Notes: a model not told the origin generated them from the sequence alone. Shown: positions 35,252 through 45,764, counted from the first letter of the stretch. The stretch is 47,165 nucleotides of DNA from Phycisphaerales bacterium (GCA_003171335.1 PMYD01000023.1:1-47165); one strand, 5' to 3'. Numbers and translations are program-made.

Positions 35252-36985
35252 ATGAAGCCAACCCGCGTTGTTCTGGCCGTCCTGGTTTGCCTGATGCTCC
35301 TTCTCGGCGCAGCCGGCTGCGGCCATAAGAAAACGCCGACGACGGCGCCGGCGATTACACTGTCGCCGTACGGGCGCGCCATGGATAACACGGTGGGCAG
35401 CTACGCCGAGTACCTCGGCGGCGGCGATGCGGTGCTCCGCGGCTACGGGCTGGTCGTCGGGCTGGGCGACAAGGGGGCCGGCAAGGCGCCGCGCGAGGTG
35501 CGCATGCGGATTCTGAACCAGGCCAAGCGCTACGGCCTGGGGGAAGTGGGCACGAACACGGAGGGCATTACCGGCGACCGGCTGCTGGATGATCGCGATA
35601 CGGCGGCGGTGGTCGTCAGCGCGGAGATCCCGCCCGGCACGCCCAAGGGCCAGCCGGTGGACGCCATGGTCTCGGCCCTGCCCGGCTCGCCCACCCTCAG
35701 CCTGGCGGGGGGCACGCTCTTCATGTGCGAGCTGACCCGCGTGCAGGCCGAGGGCGGGGCGATCCGCGAGGGCCAGCCGCTGGCCACCGTCAAGGGCGAG
35801 GTGTTCGTCAACCCGTTCCCCGCGGGCGAGGGCGCCAGCGATGAGGCGGCGGCGCTCCAGGGCCGGGTGATCGGCGGCTGCACGGCGCTGGAACAGCGGC
35901 CCATCCGCCTGGTCATGCGCCACGCCGATTACGGCCTGGTGCAGGCCATCCAGGATGCGATCAACGACAAGTACCCCGCCATGCCGCACGTGGCCAAGGC
36001 AATCAGCCCGCAGCAGTTGGAAATTCACATTCCCCCGAATTACCAGGATCAATACTTGCACTTCCTGTCGCTGGTCCAGCACGTGTACGTGCCGCGCAAC
36101 GGCATGGCCCAGGATTACAAAGCCCGCCAGCTTGCCGACCTGATTACCCAGGGCGGCGCGGCGTACGAAGATGTTTCGCTGGTCTGGGAAACGATGGGCC
36201 GGCAGATCTGGCCGGTGCTGCGGCCGCTGTACACCAACGCCAGCCCGTCGGTGGCGTATTTCGCCGCTCGGGCCGCCATGCGCCAGGGCGACCGCCAGGG
36301 GCTGGAGGTGGTCATGATGGCCGCGCGCGATGCGGGCAATCCGCACCGCATGGCGGCGATCGACGAGCTGGGCCACAGCCGGGAAATGGCCGCCCTGGAG
36401 GCGCTTCGCGGCCTGCTCGAGAGCGAGGAAACGCCTATCCGCATCGCCGCCTACGAGGCCATCGCCGCCGGCGGCCTGGCCGAGGGCATCGAGCGCATCT
36501 CCGTCGACAACGGGCGCTTTGAAATCGACGTGGTGCCCACGCACGGCAAATTCCTCATCTACGCCTCGCAGGAACACCGCCAGCGGCTGGCCCTGTTCGG
36601 CGAGGCCATGCAGGTGAGCCATCCGGTTTACTACGCCGCCCCCGACGATGTGGCCACGCTGCTGGCCAAGCCCGAGGACAAGGAGCTGTGCGTGTTCCGC
36701 CGCGTGGGCGCCAGCCACCAGCTCACCGACATGATGCACGTGCCCTTCGACGTCCGCAGCCTGGCCCAGGTGCTGGGCACGCGCCCGCGGAAGGAAAGGG
36801 ACGGCAGCTATTACGGGCTGGGACTGACCTACAGCCAGGTGGTCGGCGTGCTGTACCGGCTCTGCCAGGAAGGGCCGCAGCGGCGGATCCCGGCCGAATT
36901 TGTCTTGCAGCGCGCTGGCGAGGCCGGCAGAATCTACGCCGGTCCCGAGCGTGTCAGCCGGCCCGACAGCACGGGCGGGCAATAA
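35252..36985 (+). CDS. FlgI-like (P-ring domain) lipoprotein
   Basis: This is a 577-residue protein. MKPTRVVLAVLVCLMLLLG followed by AAGC is a lipoprotein signal with Cys at residue 23. Residues about 50-230 resemble the flagellar P-ring protein FlgI: LRGYGLVVGLGDKGAG, TAAVVVSAEIPPGTPKG, VDAMVSALPGSPTLSLAGG and a conserved GGTLFMCEL. The middle (about 325-420) has HEAT-like helical repeats (PHRMAAIDELGHSREMAALE), and the C-terminal 150 residues are unknown. Real FlgI has a Sec signal, no lipid anchor and no HEAT part, so this is a relative with another job, probably a periplasmic ring or scaffold. The ATG at 35,252 is chosen because the signal starts there; an in-frame ATG four codons earlier is possible. 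No flagellar genes are nearby. Confidence 0.72.
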   Translation: MKPTRVVLAVLVCLMLLLGAAGCGHKKTPTTAPAITLSPYGRAMDNTVGSYAEYLGGGDAVLRGYGLVVGLGDKGAGKAPREVRMRILNQAKRYGLGEVGTNTEGITGDRLLDDRDTAAVVVSAEIPPGTPKGQPVDAMVSALPGSPTLSLAGGTLFMCELTRVQAEGGAIREGQPLATVKGEVFVNPFPAGEGASDEAAALQGRVIGGCTALEQRPIRLVMRHADYGLVQAIQDAINDKYPAMPHVAKAISPQQLEIHIPPNYQDQYLHFLSLVQHVYVPRNGMAQDYKARQLADLITQGGAAYEDVSLVWETMGRQIWPVLRPLYTNASPSVAYFAARAAMRQGDRQGLEVVMMAARDAGNPHRMAAIDELGHSREMAALEALRGLLESEETPIRIAAYEAIAAGGLAEGIERISVDNGRFEIDVVPTHGKFLIYASQEHRQRLALFGEAMQVSHPVYYAAPDDVATLLAKPEDKELCVFRRVGASHQLTDMMHVPFDVRSLAQVLGTRPRKERDGSYYGLGLTYSQVVGVLYRLCQEGPQRRIPAEFVLQRAGEAGRIYAGPERVSRPDSTGGQ

Positions 36986-37313
36986 AGGCTGGAGGCTGGA
37001 GGCCGAAAAACGTGGCATGGGCGTCTCGCCCGTGGCGTGCAGCAAGAAACGGCCGGAGCACGGCCAAGATGGCCGTGCTACTCACGGGCGGGACGTCCGT
37101 GCCACGATAGGAGTTCTAAGGTTTCAGCCTTAGACGTGATGTGTCCGATACATACGGTGTAGCGAGGCAAGATTGTCTCGCCTGTTTTGATCAGGCTGGG
37201 AATCTAGAACAGGAGCAGGGCGGCAGAGGCGGTGCAAGTTTGTGTTTTTGCTCCAGCCTTCAGTCTCCAGCTTCCTGCCTTCCAGCCTCGCCGGCATGGA
37301 GGCCCGCGAGTAC
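36986..37313. other. Repeat-rich leader of smc
   Basis: No gene is seen. The stretch holds the hairpin at 37,011-37,106 and a pyrimidine-rich tract of CTTCCAGCC-like steps just before the smc start. The complementary GGCTGGAGGC steps lie at about 36,987-37,002. Confidence 0.5.
37011..37106. repeat. Large two-stem inverted repeat
   Basis: Outer arms (37,011-37,034 starting CGTGGCATGGGCGTC, and 37,083-37,106 ending GTCCGTGCCACG) pair almost fully. Inside, AGCACGGCCA-AGA-TGGCCGTGCT is a perfect 10-bp stem. The fold lies just past the stop codon of the FlgI-like gene and may end its message. It looks like a dispersed palindromic repeat. Confidence 0.6.
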
Positions 37314-40300
37314 ATGAGACTTCGACGGCTGGTCCTGGTGGGGTTCAAGAGTTTCTCCGATCGCACCGAATTCCTTTTCGACGACGGCATCAGCGGCGTC
37401 GTCGGTCCCAACGGGTGCGGCAAGTCCAACATCGTCGATGCCGTCAAATGGGTGCTTGGCGAGCAATCGGCCAAGAGCCTGCGCGGCACGGAGATGCTGG
37501 ATGTCATCTTCAACGGCTCCTCCGCCCGCAAGGCCAGCGGCATGGCGGAGGTGATGCTGGAGTTCGACAACTCCTCCGGCATGCTGCGCCCGGAGGTGGG
37601 CCCGGCCAATGTGGCCCATCCCGAGCTGGTCAGCGTCACGCGCAAACTGTACCGCAGCGGCGAGAGCGAGTACCTCATCAACGGCCAGCCGGCCCGACTG
37701 CGCGACATCCGCGAGATGTTCATGGATACCGGCATCGGCCGCTCGGCCTACAGCATCATCGAGCAGGGCCGCGTTGCCGAACTGCTCAATGCCAACCCGG
37801 TGGACCGGCGGATGATCTTCGAGGAAGCCGCCGGCATCAGCAAGTACAAGGCCCGCAAGCGCGAGGCCGAGCGCAAGCTCGAGCGCGTCGAGCAGAACCT
37901 GCTCCGCGCCAACGATATTCTCGCCGAGGTGCAGAAGCGCCTGCGTTCCATCAAGGTGCAGGCCGGCAAGGCCCGCAGCTACCAGGCGTATGTGGAGAAG
38001 CTCAAGGAGCTCCGCGGCTTGTTCAGCCTGGCGCAGTACCACGGCCTGCGGCAGGAACGCCTGGCCGTGCAGGCCGCGCTGGATGAGGTCAATGACCGCT
38101 GCGCCGGCGTCACCGCGCGGATCTCGCAGCTTGATGCCAACCAGATTTCCGGCGCCGCCGAGCTGGCCGAGCTGGAAAAGCAGGCCCGGCAGACCGACGC
38201 CGACCTGGCGGGCGTGTCCGGGCAGATCACCTCGTGCGAGGAGCGCGTCGAGCTGCTGCAGAGCCGCTCCAAGGAGCTGACCGACCAGATCGCCCAGGCG
38301 AAGCGGCGCGAGGCCGAGCTGACCGGCCGCACCGCCGAGGCCCAGGCCACCCGGGCGGCCCAGGCGGAGCAATTGGGGACGATTGAATTGCAGATCCGCC
38401 AGATGGCCGAGCAGGTCGAGGCCATGCTGGAAGAGCAGCGGGCCGGGCAACTGGAAGTGACGCGCCTGGCCGCCGAACTGGAAGATGAGAAGGCCGGCAC
38501 GATCGATCTGCTGCGCCAGACCAGCCAGCTTCACAACCAGATCACCGCCTCGGGCATCCGCCAGGAAAGCCTGACCAACCAGAAGGAGCGGCTCAGCGGC
38601 CGCGCTGTCCAGGTGGCCGCGGAAATGGCCGACTTGCTGGCCGGCCGCGGCAGCGCCGAGAGCCGCCTGGTGGAGATTCACGACCTGGCGGCCAAGCTCG
38701 CCGAGCGGCTGGAATCGACCAAGGCCGAGTCTGCCACGGCGGCCCGCGAGGAGCACGGCCTGGAGCAGGAGCTGGCGGGCCTGAAGGACAAGCGCAGCAG
38801 CCTGTCCGGCCGGCGCGGCTCGCTGGAGGAAATGCAGCGGCAGGGCGAGGGCCTGGCCGAGGGCGTCCGCAAGGTGCTCAAGGCCCGCAAGGCGGGCAAG
38901 CTGCAGTTCATCCGCGGCATGTTGGCCGACTTCATCCGCGCGGACATGGCCCATGCGGCCGTCGTCGATATCGCCTTAGGCTCGATGGAGCAGTGCATGG
39001 TCGTGGACACGGCGGCCGAACTGCTGGAATGCCAGCAGGAGCTGCGCGAGGTGCTGGGCCACTCGGCGGCCGAGGTGCTGTGCCTCGACGGGCTGGCGGC
39101 GTTTTCGCAGCCGGCGGATTTGTCGAGCCTGCCCGTGCCCGTGCGCCGTTTGACCGACCTGGTGGAGTTGGATGGCGAGCTGGCCGCGCCGCTGTGGCGG
39201 CTGCTGGGCCGGATGCTGGTGGCTGAGACGATGGCCGATGCGCACGCCGCGCTGGCCGCACTCGACGGCGGCTATTGCCTGGTTACGCGCGATGGCGCCG
39301 TGCTGACCAAGGAAGGCCGCGTTCGCCTGGGCAAGGGCGGCTCGGCCGGCCTGATTGGCCGCCAGAGCGAGCTGGCCGCACTGACCAACCAGATTCGCGA
39401 GCTGGATGGCCGAATCGCCGACCTTTCCGAGCAGCGCTGCGTGGCCACCGAGCGGCGGATGCACCTCGATGAGCTGCAGCAGCAGCTTCGCACCGCCATT
39501 TACGAGGCCAACACCGAGCGGGTCGACGCCGAGAGCACGCGCACGCGGCTCGCCGAGCAGCTCGCCCGCCTGGAGCGCGAGCAGCCCGGGCTGATGAGCG
39601 AGATCGAAACCATCGCCCGCGAGATCGCCGAGGCGGCGGCCGCCGCCCAGGCCGCGGCGCAGAAAGTGGCCGACCTGGAGGAGCGCTCGCGCCAGCGACA
39701 AAGCCGCATCGCCGAGTTGACCGGCATCCTGGAGAAGCTCAACGCGCGCCAGAACCACCTGCACAAGGAACTCACCGAGCAGCGCGTCCGCCACGCCCAG
39801 GCCATCGAGCAGCGCCAGCGGATCGCCGAGTCGATCCACACGCTGGAACGGTCCATCGAGCAGATGGGCCTCCAGCAGCGCGAGGCCGTCGCCGAGGCCC
39901 AGGGGGCCGCCGAGCGGCTCACCGCCGCACAGGACGGCATCAAGGCCGCGCGGGCGCAGATCGAGGAGCATTACGCCCGCCGGCTGGAGCTGGAAAAGCA
40001 GGCGACCGAGATCGAGCAGACCCGCCAGGGGCTCACCGAGCGGATCGAGGAGATTCGAACCGCCCTGGTCGAGCAGCGCCGCGCCCACGATGAGCTGACG
40101 GCCCAGATTTCCAAGCGCCGCGTGGCCATCGGCGAGGTGGACGTCCGCGTGGAGAACCTCATCTCGCGCGCGGCCGAGGAACTCAACCTCGACGTCGTGG
40201 CCGCCTACGCCGCCTACACGCACGATGACAGCCGCGACTGGCCGGCGGTGGACCAGGAGATCCAGGAGCTGCGCGGCAAGATTCAGCGGCTGGGCAACGT

Positions 40301-40934
40301 GAACCTGGACGCCATCAGCGAGCAGGACGAGCTGGAGCAGCGCGAGAGTTTTCTCGCCGGCCAGCTCAAGGACATCGACGACAGCCGCCGGCAGCTCGCC
40401 GAGCTGATCCTCAAGCTCAACGACCAGTGCCGCGAGCTGTTCTCGCAAACCTTCGCCGCCGTCCGCGACCATTTCCAGACGATCTTCCGCAAGCTCTTCG
40501 GCGGCGGCAAGGCGGATGTGCTGCTGACCGACCCGAACGATGCGCTGGAAAGCGGCATCGAGATCATCGCCCGCCCGCCCGGCAAGGAGCTGCGCAATAT
40601 CAGCCTGCTCTCCGGCGGCGAGAAGACGATGACCACGGTGGCGCTGCTGTTTTCCATCTTCCGCGCCAAGCCCAGCCCGTTCTGCATCCTGGACGAGGTG
40701 GACGCCGCCCTGGATGAGTCCAACAACGATCGCTTCAACCTCATGGTCCGCGAGTTCCTCGACCAGAGCCAGTTCATCATCATCACGCACTCCAAGCGCA
40801 CCATGACCGTGGCCAACGTGCTCTATGGCGTGACCATGCAGGAGCCGGGCGTCTCCCGCCGCGTCTCGGTCAAGTTCGACCAGGCGGCCAGGATGGCGCA
40901 GACCGGCGCCGCCGAGCCGGCAGCGGCAGGATGA
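37314..40934 (+). CDS. smc: Chromosome segregation protein SMC
   Basis: This is a 1206-residue condensin ATPase that folds and segregates the chromosome together with ScpA and ScpB. Walker [10 protein letters not shown] is at about 31-39, after the typical N-terminus [20 protein letters not shown]. Two long coiled coils (about 170-500 and 660-1000) flank the hinge (about 525-650, with [19 protein letters not shown]). The ABC signature LLSGGEKTM is at about 1098 and the Walker B/D-loop [13 protein letters not shown] at about 1124. Length and order are normal. The ATG at 37,314 is preferred because it gives the canonical N-terminus; GGAGG lies about 11 bases upstream. An in-frame ATG six codons earlier is possible. 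ScpA and ScpB are not in the window. Confidence 0.97.
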   Translation: MRLRRLVLVGFKSFSDRTEFLFDDGISGVVGPNGCGKSNIVDAVKWVLGEQSAKSLRGTEMLDVIFNGSSARKASGMAEVMLEFDNSSGMLRPEVGPANVAHPELVSVTRKLYRSGESEYLINGQPARLRDIREMFMDTGIGRSAYSIIEQGRVAELLNANPVDRRMIFEEAAGISKYKARKREAERKLERVEQNLLRANDILAEVQKRLRSIKVQAGKARSYQAYVEKLKELRGLFSLAQYHGLRQERLAVQAALDEVNDRCAGVTARISQLDANQISGAAELAELEKQARQTDADLAGVSGQITSCEERVELLQSRSKELTDQIAQAKRREAELTGRTAEAQATRAAQAEQLGTIELQIRQMAEQVEAMLEEQRAGQLEVTRLAAELEDEKAGTIDLLRQTSQLHNQITASGIRQESLTNQKERLSGRAVQVAAEMADLLAGRGSAESRLVEIHDLAAKLAERLESTKAESATAAREEHGLEQELAGLKDKRSSLSGRRGSLEEMQRQGEGLAEGVRKVLKARKAGKLQFIRGMLADFIRADMAHAAVVDIALGSMEQCMVVDTAAELLECQQELREVLGHSAAEVLCLDGLAAFSQPADLSSLPVPVRRLTDLVELDGELAAPLWRLLGRMLVAETMADAHAALAALDGGYCLVTRDGAVLTKEGRVRLGKGGSAGLIGRQSELAALTNQIRELDGRIADLSEQRCVATERRMHLDELQQQLRTAIYEANTERVDAESTRTRLAEQLARLEREQPGLMSEIETIAREIAEAAAAAQAAAQKVADLEERSRQRQSRIAELTGILEKLNARQNHLHKELTEQRVRHAQAIEQRQRIAESIHTLERSIEQMGLQQREAVAEAQGAAERLTAAQDGIKAARAQIEEHYARRLELEKQATEIEQTRQGLTERIEEIRTALVEQRRAHDELTAQISKRRVAIGEVDVRVENLISRAAEELNLDVVAAYAAYTHDDSRDWPAVDQEIQELRGKIQRLGNVNLDAISEQDELEQRESFLAGQLKDIDDSRRQLAELILKLNDQCRELFSQTFAAVRDHFQTIFRKLFGGGKADVLLTDPNDALESGIEIIARPPGKELRNISLLSGGEKTMTTVALLFSIFRAKPSPFCILDEVDAALDESNNDRFNLMVREFLDQSQFIIITHSKRTMTVANVLYGVTMQEPGVSRRVSVKFDQAARMAQTGAAEPAAAG

Positions 40935-41005
40935 GGATTGCGCGAGATTATCGCGGTTCCGGAATCAACCGTCGCGCTTTTCGTCCTCCCGGGATCAGGT
41001 CGAGT

Positions 41006-41980
41006 TCAGGCCTGGTGAACTGCTTCATCGGCCTCAGGCCCGTTTGACTTGTATGGCCCCAGAAATTTCGGGCCGTTGAAATGGATCATGTGATCTGGGT
41101 TGTCGGCGATCCACACCTCTGTTTCCCAGGCGATGTCCGCCGCATGCTTGCGGAAGCCGCGAATGTCCAGAAACGCGGTGATGTACACGCGATCCGCCGC
41201 GCAGCGCGCGAGCATTTCCTCCAATTCTCGGTGGCGCTTCGGCGAGACTGGGCCATGCGAGGTCACCGCCTCGATGAGGTAAAGCCAGTTCATGTCGGGC
41301 CTATAGAGCACGACATCCGGCAACTTGTCATGCTCCGTGATCAGCACGCCGATCTTCTTTAATTGCGCCTCTGAATAAACCACGTTCTTGAGTGCCGTGT
41401 CACCAACGTACAGAACGACCGCGCCCGGCGCAAAGCGCGGGCCGAGCTTTTCGACAATCGCGACCTGGAGCACATTGTGCTCTCCCGGTGAGAGGTAAAC
41501 GATAGAGCCATCCGGCAAGGTGAGCGGAACTTTCAGGCCTTCCCGTGACCGCCGATAGTCTTCCTCCAGCGAACTGAACCGGGTGATGAAGGATTTAAGT
41601 TTGTTCTCAAAGGTGGATGTCTTGAACGCCTTGAGCAACGGCACTACCTCGTCCGTGAGCTGATAAACGGTCTTGCCGCTATTGGTCGGACGGCTCGGGT
41701 CGTCCGGGTTTCTGTTAACGATGCGCGCTTGCTCGAATTGGTGTATCGTCTGACGCCGGATAGTCTCCCGCGTGTTCGCGGCATAGTTTTTGTCATAGCG
41801 CTTGCGCATGAAGCTCATGATGTCCCAGATACGGACCATCGGCCTCTTTACGTTCTTCCATGGAGTATGGGGGCCGATATCGGCAAGGGCTAGGAGCGTC
41901 AGCGCGGATCGCTCGTTCTGCTGGCTGCGGGGCAGGCCTAGCGAAGTCAGTATGTCGCGTGCCTCATCAATCTTGCTCAC
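41006..41980 (-). CDS. BsuBI/PstI-type restriction endonuclease
   Basis: This is a 324-residue type II restriction enzyme. The N-terminal half is a winged-helix-like region (ETIRRQTIHQFEQARIVNR). The C-terminal nuclease domain has LPDVVLYRPDMNWLYLIEAV, then TSHGPVSPKRHREL (about residues 215-255), the conserved core of the BsuBI/PstI family. Family members cut CTGCAG, so that is the likely target; CTGCAG sites do occur in this window, which requires methylation for protection. The ATG overlaps the stop of the upstream methyltransferase gene by 4 bases (ATGA), a typical coupled pair with the modification gene first. Codon use is less GC-rich than in smc, suggesting acquisition. Confidence 0.9.
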   Translation of the reverse strand: MSKIDEARDILTSLGLPRSQQNERSALTLLALADIGPHTPWKNVKRPMVRIWDIMSFMRKRYDKNYAANTRETIRRQTIHQFEQARIVNRNPDDPSRPTNSGKTVYQLTDEVVPLLKAFKTSTFENKLKSFITRFSSLEEDYRRSREGLKVPLTLPDGSIVYLSPGEHNVLQVAIVEKLGPRFAPGAVVLYVGDTALKNVVYSEAQLKKIGVLITEHDKLPDVVLYRPDMNWLYLIEAVTSHGPVSPKRHRELEEMLARCAADRVYITAFLDIRGFRKHAADIAWETEVWIADNPDHMIHFNGPKFLGPYKSNGPEADEAVHQA

Positions 41981-43596
41981 AAGGCGGCATCCATCAGGTG
42001 CTGCCCCAGGGATCCATTCACGCCGACCGCATCGAGGACAATCTGCTCGATTGCTCTGCTCTCGAATTCCGGCAGAGCCTGTATCTTCCGCCCGATGGCG
42101 GCGACGCTCTTGAGAATTGGGAATGGCATGGTTCGGAGTTCCGTGGCGTTGACTTGGGTGCTACCACTTATGGTGCGGAAATAGCGGTCAAGCAAAGCGG
42201 AGTTGAACAGCGCGGCTAGGCCGTAGGTTTCATCGAGCGAGAGGGATCGTTCTGCGTGATAGATGTAATTGAGGTGATTTTCCAGTGCCACATATGGGCC
42301 CGGCTGTGACGCGCCTATTAAACAGCTCGCAGTGAGCCTGCGCCGCTCCTCCTTGGCGCTGAAGCGGCGCAAGAGGACATAATTCTTCGAGGGCAACAGG
42401 AGCTTCATCGATGCGGGGCAGACTCTTAGTGCGATCGGGTGTTTCTTATGCAGGGCGGGCCAGACCGTCTCAAAAGGCTTGACGTTGAACGTGGAAAGTA
42501 GCGGCGCGGCAGTGTCCTTCATGCCATGCAACAGGAATTCCCGAGCGCGGAAGGTCACCACCGGGCCGGTCGAGACGCGAAGGCCCAAATCGGAGAAGCG
42601 ATCCGGCCAGGACTCCACGGTTTCCAGGATGAGGGAATCCTCGTCGGAAGCGGGCATACGAATCATGTAGTCGCCTGCTGAATCGTCCAGAATGTCTTTC
42701 GCGGGAAGCTTCCGCTCGTGCATGCTTCCTTCCAGGTCGCGGCCAATGCTCGTGCTGATGGTGATGCACGCGGAGGATTGGCCAAGCCGGTGAGAGCGAG
42801 TAATGATACTTTCCTGAAGCACGTCGCGGAACGTGTCCTTACGCGATTCAAACAGGTGAACGCGATCGAGGGCCATCCGCTCAAAGAACCAATGCCGGAA
42901 TTCCCGGAAATACAATCCGTTGCAGAAACTCCGCGGCGTGATGGCGACCATTTCCCCGCCGGGTTGGAGCATCTGGGCTGAAGCTGCTAGAAAAAATGCG
43001 TAGATGTTGGGCTGGCCATAGACCACGGCCTCCATCACCCGCGCATAATCGGAGTTCTTGTTCAGCTTGAAATAGGGAGGATTCAGGATGACCCCGTCAA
43101 ATTTCTCTAGCGCAACCGCATCGTTGAACAGTCCGTGATTGCCCTGGAGGATAGCGGCGGCGTCCAGGATGAAATCGCTTTCGTGAATCGTTACTGTCAA
43201 GGCGTGCCCTGCCCGATCCAGTTCCTGTTGGCAGTTTTCCATCGTGCGGCGCAGATATGCCAACACGTCCCCGTCATTCTCAAACAGCACCGCCTCAATG
43301 TGAAGCGGCTTGTCGGAATGGCTCAGACGTTCACACACAGCAGCGCTCAGCGACCCGACCCCGGCACCCGGATCGAGAAAGCGGTAGTGCTCGCGCGACG
43401 GTTCTGAAAGCAATCCGGCCATGAATCTGCAAACTTCCGGTGGGGTGAAGTACTGTCCTTTGCTCTTGCGCGCCTCGACGCTGGTTTGCTGTTCGTAGGC
43501 CTGCTGGATGTTGCTCGCGAAGCGCACGGGTCCGGCGGCTGTGCGAGCACCGGCACGGTCCTTCAGTACAGTATTGGCATTCGAGGAGCGATTCAT
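41977..43596 (-). CDS. Adenine-specific DNA methyltransferase (PstI/BsuBI type)
   Basis: This is a 539-residue N6-adenine methyltransferase that protects the target of its partner nuclease. The SAM-binding motif FLDPGAGVGSLS is at about 72-83 and the catalytic NPPY motif (GVILNPPYFKL) at about 170. The order (motif I before NPPY) and the C-terminal recognition part fit the Eco57I-like gamma class that includes M.PstI and M.BsuBI. KSKGQYFTPPEV near residue 45 is the usual motif X. AGGA lies just before the ATG. Its leader (43,597-43,660) is shared with dnaG transcribed the other way and has a palindrome at 43,631-43,650. The endonuclease gene overlaps its end by 4 bases. Confidence 0.93.
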   Translation of the reverse strand: MNRSSNANTVLKDRAGARTAAGPVRFASNIQQAYEQQTSVEARKSKGQYFTPPEVCRFMAGLLSEPSREHYRFLDPGAGVGSLSAAVCERLSHSDKPLHIEAVLFENDGDVLAYLRRTMENCQQELDRAGHALTVTIHESDFILDAAAILQGNHGLFNDAVALEKFDGVILNPPYFKLNKNSDYARVMEAVVYGQPNIYAFFLAASAQMLQPGGEMVAITPRSFCNGLYFREFRHWFFERMALDRVHLFESRKDTFRDVLQESIITRSHRLGQSSACITISTSIGRDLEGSMHERKLPAKDILDDSAGDYMIRMPASDEDSLILETVESWPDRFSDLGLRVSTGPVVTFRAREFLLHGMKDTAAPLLSTFNVKPFETVWPALHKKHPIALRVCPASMKLLLPSKNYVLLRRFSAKEERRRLTASCLIGASQPGPYVALENHLNYIYHAERSLSLDETYGLAALFNSALLDRYFRTISGSTQVNATELRTMPFPILKSVAAIGRKIQALPEFESRAIEQIVLDAVGVNGSLGQHLMDAAL

Positions 43597-43630
43597 TATT
43601 CCTGGTTTCCGAAACGATTATCCTATGCAC

Positions 43631-43650
43631 AACCGTATACCGTACGGGTT
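43631..43650. promoter_or_regulatory. Candidate operator upstream of the methyltransferase gene
   Basis: AACCGTATACCGTACGGGTT is an imperfect dyad (AACC-GTA / TAC-GGGTT) 35-54 bases before the methyltransferase start. A possible -10 element (GATAAT on the minus strand, just downstream) would place it over the promoter. Restriction-modification operons are often autoregulated at such sites; binding here is unproven. Confidence 0.35.
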
Positions 43651-43823
43651 CCTAAAGCAAGGAGCCGCCAAAACCCCCGCCTCGTTGAAAGAGCATCTTC
43701 TGGCCTTGGCGGGTGCTCCATGTAATTTTGCTGGTTTCGGCCCCCGTGAGCAAGCGCCGCCAGCGGCCGGATTCCCGACAAACCATTACCCATCTGCCGC
43801 CGGCCGGCTTATCCTTAGCGGCG

Positions 43824-45608
43824 ATGGGACTCTTGCCCGAACAATTCGTCAACCAGGTCCAGCAGGCGACGGACATCGTCGACCTGATCGGCCAGTATGT
43901 CTCCATCAAGCAGCGCGGCAAGGACTACATGGGCCTGTGCCCGTTCCACCGCGAGAAGACGCCCAGCTTTTACGTCAGCCCGGGCAAGCAGATTTTCAAA
44001 TGCTTCGGCTGCGGGGCCGGCGGGGGGGTGTTCCAGTTCGTCATCCTGCACCAGAAGTGCACCTTCCCCGAGGCCGTGCGGCTGCTGGCCGAGCGGGCCA
44101 ATATCCCCATGCCCAAGCTCACCGGCGATGGGCCGCCCGGCGAGGCGGGCCTGGACCGCGCGGAGCTGCAGCGGGTGATGCGCTTCGCCGTGGAATTCTT
44201 CCAGCGGCAGCTTCGCGAGCCGCGCGGCCGCCATGCCTTGGCGTATGCTCTCGGCCGCTCGCTGACGGAAGAGAGTTTGGCGCGGTTTGAGATCGGCTAC
44301 GCCCCCGAAACTTGGGATGCCCTGGCCCTGGCCGCACGGGCGGCGGGTTTTCGCGAGGCCCAGCTTGTGGCCTGCGGCCTGGTGGCCGCACGAGAGACCG
44401 GCGGCTGCTACGACCGCTTTCGAAACCGGCTGATGTTCCCCATCCTCGACCAGGCCGGCCGCCTCATCGCCTTTGGCGGCAGGGCCCTGGCGGCCGAGGA
44501 ACGTGCGAAATATGTGAACAGCCCTGAAACCATTCTGTTCGACAAGTCGTCTAACCTGTACGGATTGAACTGGGCCCGCCAGGCCATCGCCGCGGCCAAC
44601 CAGGTGGCGGTCGTCGAGGGGTATTTCGACGCCCTGCTGCCCGCGCAGGCGGGCGTGGAGAACGTTGTGGCCACGCTGGGCACAGCGCTCACCGAGCGGC
44701 ACGTTCGCATGCTCAGCCGGCTGGCGACCGACCTGGTGCTGGTGTTCGATGCCGATGCCGCCGGCCTGGCCGCCGCCGAACGCGGCATGGAGCTGTTCAT
44801 CGCCCAGCAGATGAACGTGCGGATCGCCGTCGTGCCCGATGGCAAGGACCCGGCCGATTTCGTCTCGGCGCACGGGGGCGAAGCGTTTCGTAAGGTACTG
44901 GCAGAGGCGCCTCCTGCCCTGGAGCATCTGTGGCAGCGCCGCTGGGCGACAATGTATTCGCCTGGCGATCTGGTCGCCAAGCGCCGCGCGGCAGAGGAGT
45001 TCTTGCAGGCGGTTGTTTCGAGTTCGGCGTTTGGCGCGATCGATGGCGTGCGCCAAGGATGGCTGGCGAATTGGCTAGCCCAACTGGTTGATATACCGCC
45101 TGAGGAGTTATATCGAAACATCCGTCAACTCCTCCGCAAGGTGCCTACGGCGGCCTCGGCCAAGCCGGGGGTCACCAGCGGGGCGGCCGCGCCCGAGCCG
45201 GCGGTTGGCCTGGCGGCGGCGCAGCGGCGGATACTGGAAGTGCTGATCTGCCAGCCAGATCTGTTCGAGCAGGCGGCCCGGCAGATCGGCCTGGAAGATT
45301 TCACCGAGCCGGCGCTCGTGCCGGTGGCTCGCGAGCTGTGGCGGCTGGCCTCCGCGGGCGAGCTGCGCTTGGAAACGCTGCTCTATGCCCAGGAAACCCC
45401 CGAGTGGGGACAGATTATTACCGACCTGGCCGCCGCCGGCGAGGCCCGGGGAAATTATCAGGAAACGCTGACCGGCGACCTGTCGCTGATGGCCCATGCG
45501 GTCCAGCGCGAGGAGTTGGGTGAGCTGCGAAAGACCGGCGATGATGCTTCGCTGCGGCAACTGACCGACGCCCTGCGCCGCCCCGACGCCCGCCGGCGGC
45601 CGTGGTAG
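43824..45608 (+). CDS. dnaG: DNA primase DnaG
   Basis: This is a 594-residue primase that makes RNA primers for replication forks. The CHC2 zinc finger has Cys39, His42, Cys60 and Cys63 (CPFHREK...FKCFGCG). The TOPRIM catalytic core has VVEGYFDAL (about 262) and the acidic motif FDADAAG (about 307). The C-terminal helicase-interacting region is shorter and less conserved, as usual. The start MGLLPEQFVNQVQQATDIVD is the canonical one, although no clear ribosome binding site precedes it; upstream codons to 43,713 do not look primase-like. It is divergent from the methyltransferase gene and followed by rpoD on the same strand, the dnaG-rpoD order known from many bacteria. Confidence 0.96.
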   Translation: MGLLPEQFVNQVQQATDIVDLIGQYVSIKQRGKDYMGLCPFHREKTPSFYVSPGKQIFKCFGCGAGGGVFQFVILHQKCTFPEAVRLLAERANIPMPKLTGDGPPGEAGLDRAELQRVMRFAVEFFQRQLREPRGRHALAYALGRSLTEESLARFEIGYAPETWDALALAARAAGFREAQLVACGLVAARETGGCYDRFRNRLMFPILDQAGRLIAFGGRALAAEERAKYVNSPETILFDKSSNLYGLNWARQAIAAANQVAVVEGYFDALLPAQAGVENVVATLGTALTERHVRMLSRLATDLVLVFDADAAGLAAAERGMELFIAQQMNVRIAVVPDGKDPADFVSAHGGEAFRKVLAEAPPALEHLWQRRWATMYSPGDLVAKRRAAEEFLQAVVSSSAFGAIDGVRQGWLANWLAQLVDIPPEELYRNIRQLLRKVPTAASAKPGVTSGAAAPEPAVGLAAAQRRILEVLICQPDLFEQAARQIGLEDFTEPALVPVARELWRLASAGELRLETLLYAQETPEWGQIITDLAAAGEARGNYQETLTGDLSLMAHAVQREELGELRKTGDDASLRQLTDALRRPDARRRPW

Positions 45609-45678
45609 AGGGGTGGCACAGGCTTTTAGCCTGTGTCCTTCCGGCAAGAGTCACAGGCTGAAAACCTGTGCCACCCCT
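45609..45678. repeat. Dispersed hairpin pair after dnaG, copy 2
   Basis: AGGGGTGGCACAGG (45,609-45,622) and CCTGTGCCACCCCT (45,665-45,678) form a 14-bp inverted repeat starting directly at the dnaG stop codon. Each arm also carries its own small CACAGGCT-type hairpin, like the one at 9874-9892. It may serve as the dnaG terminator, though no U-tract follows. Confidence 0.65.
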
Positions 45679-45764
45679 GCCATGCCTGTCCAGTCGCGAT
45701 AAACTTTGAAAAAGCCGGAACTTACGTACTGACAGAGATTTGCAATATCCTCTCAATTGCGGGC

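Noticed and set aside
37260-40790. Long minus-strand frames (over 560 codons) opposite smc
   Set aside because: They mirror the coiled-coil codons of SMC and consist of Leu/Gly/Gln-rich low-complexity sequence, with no start signals.
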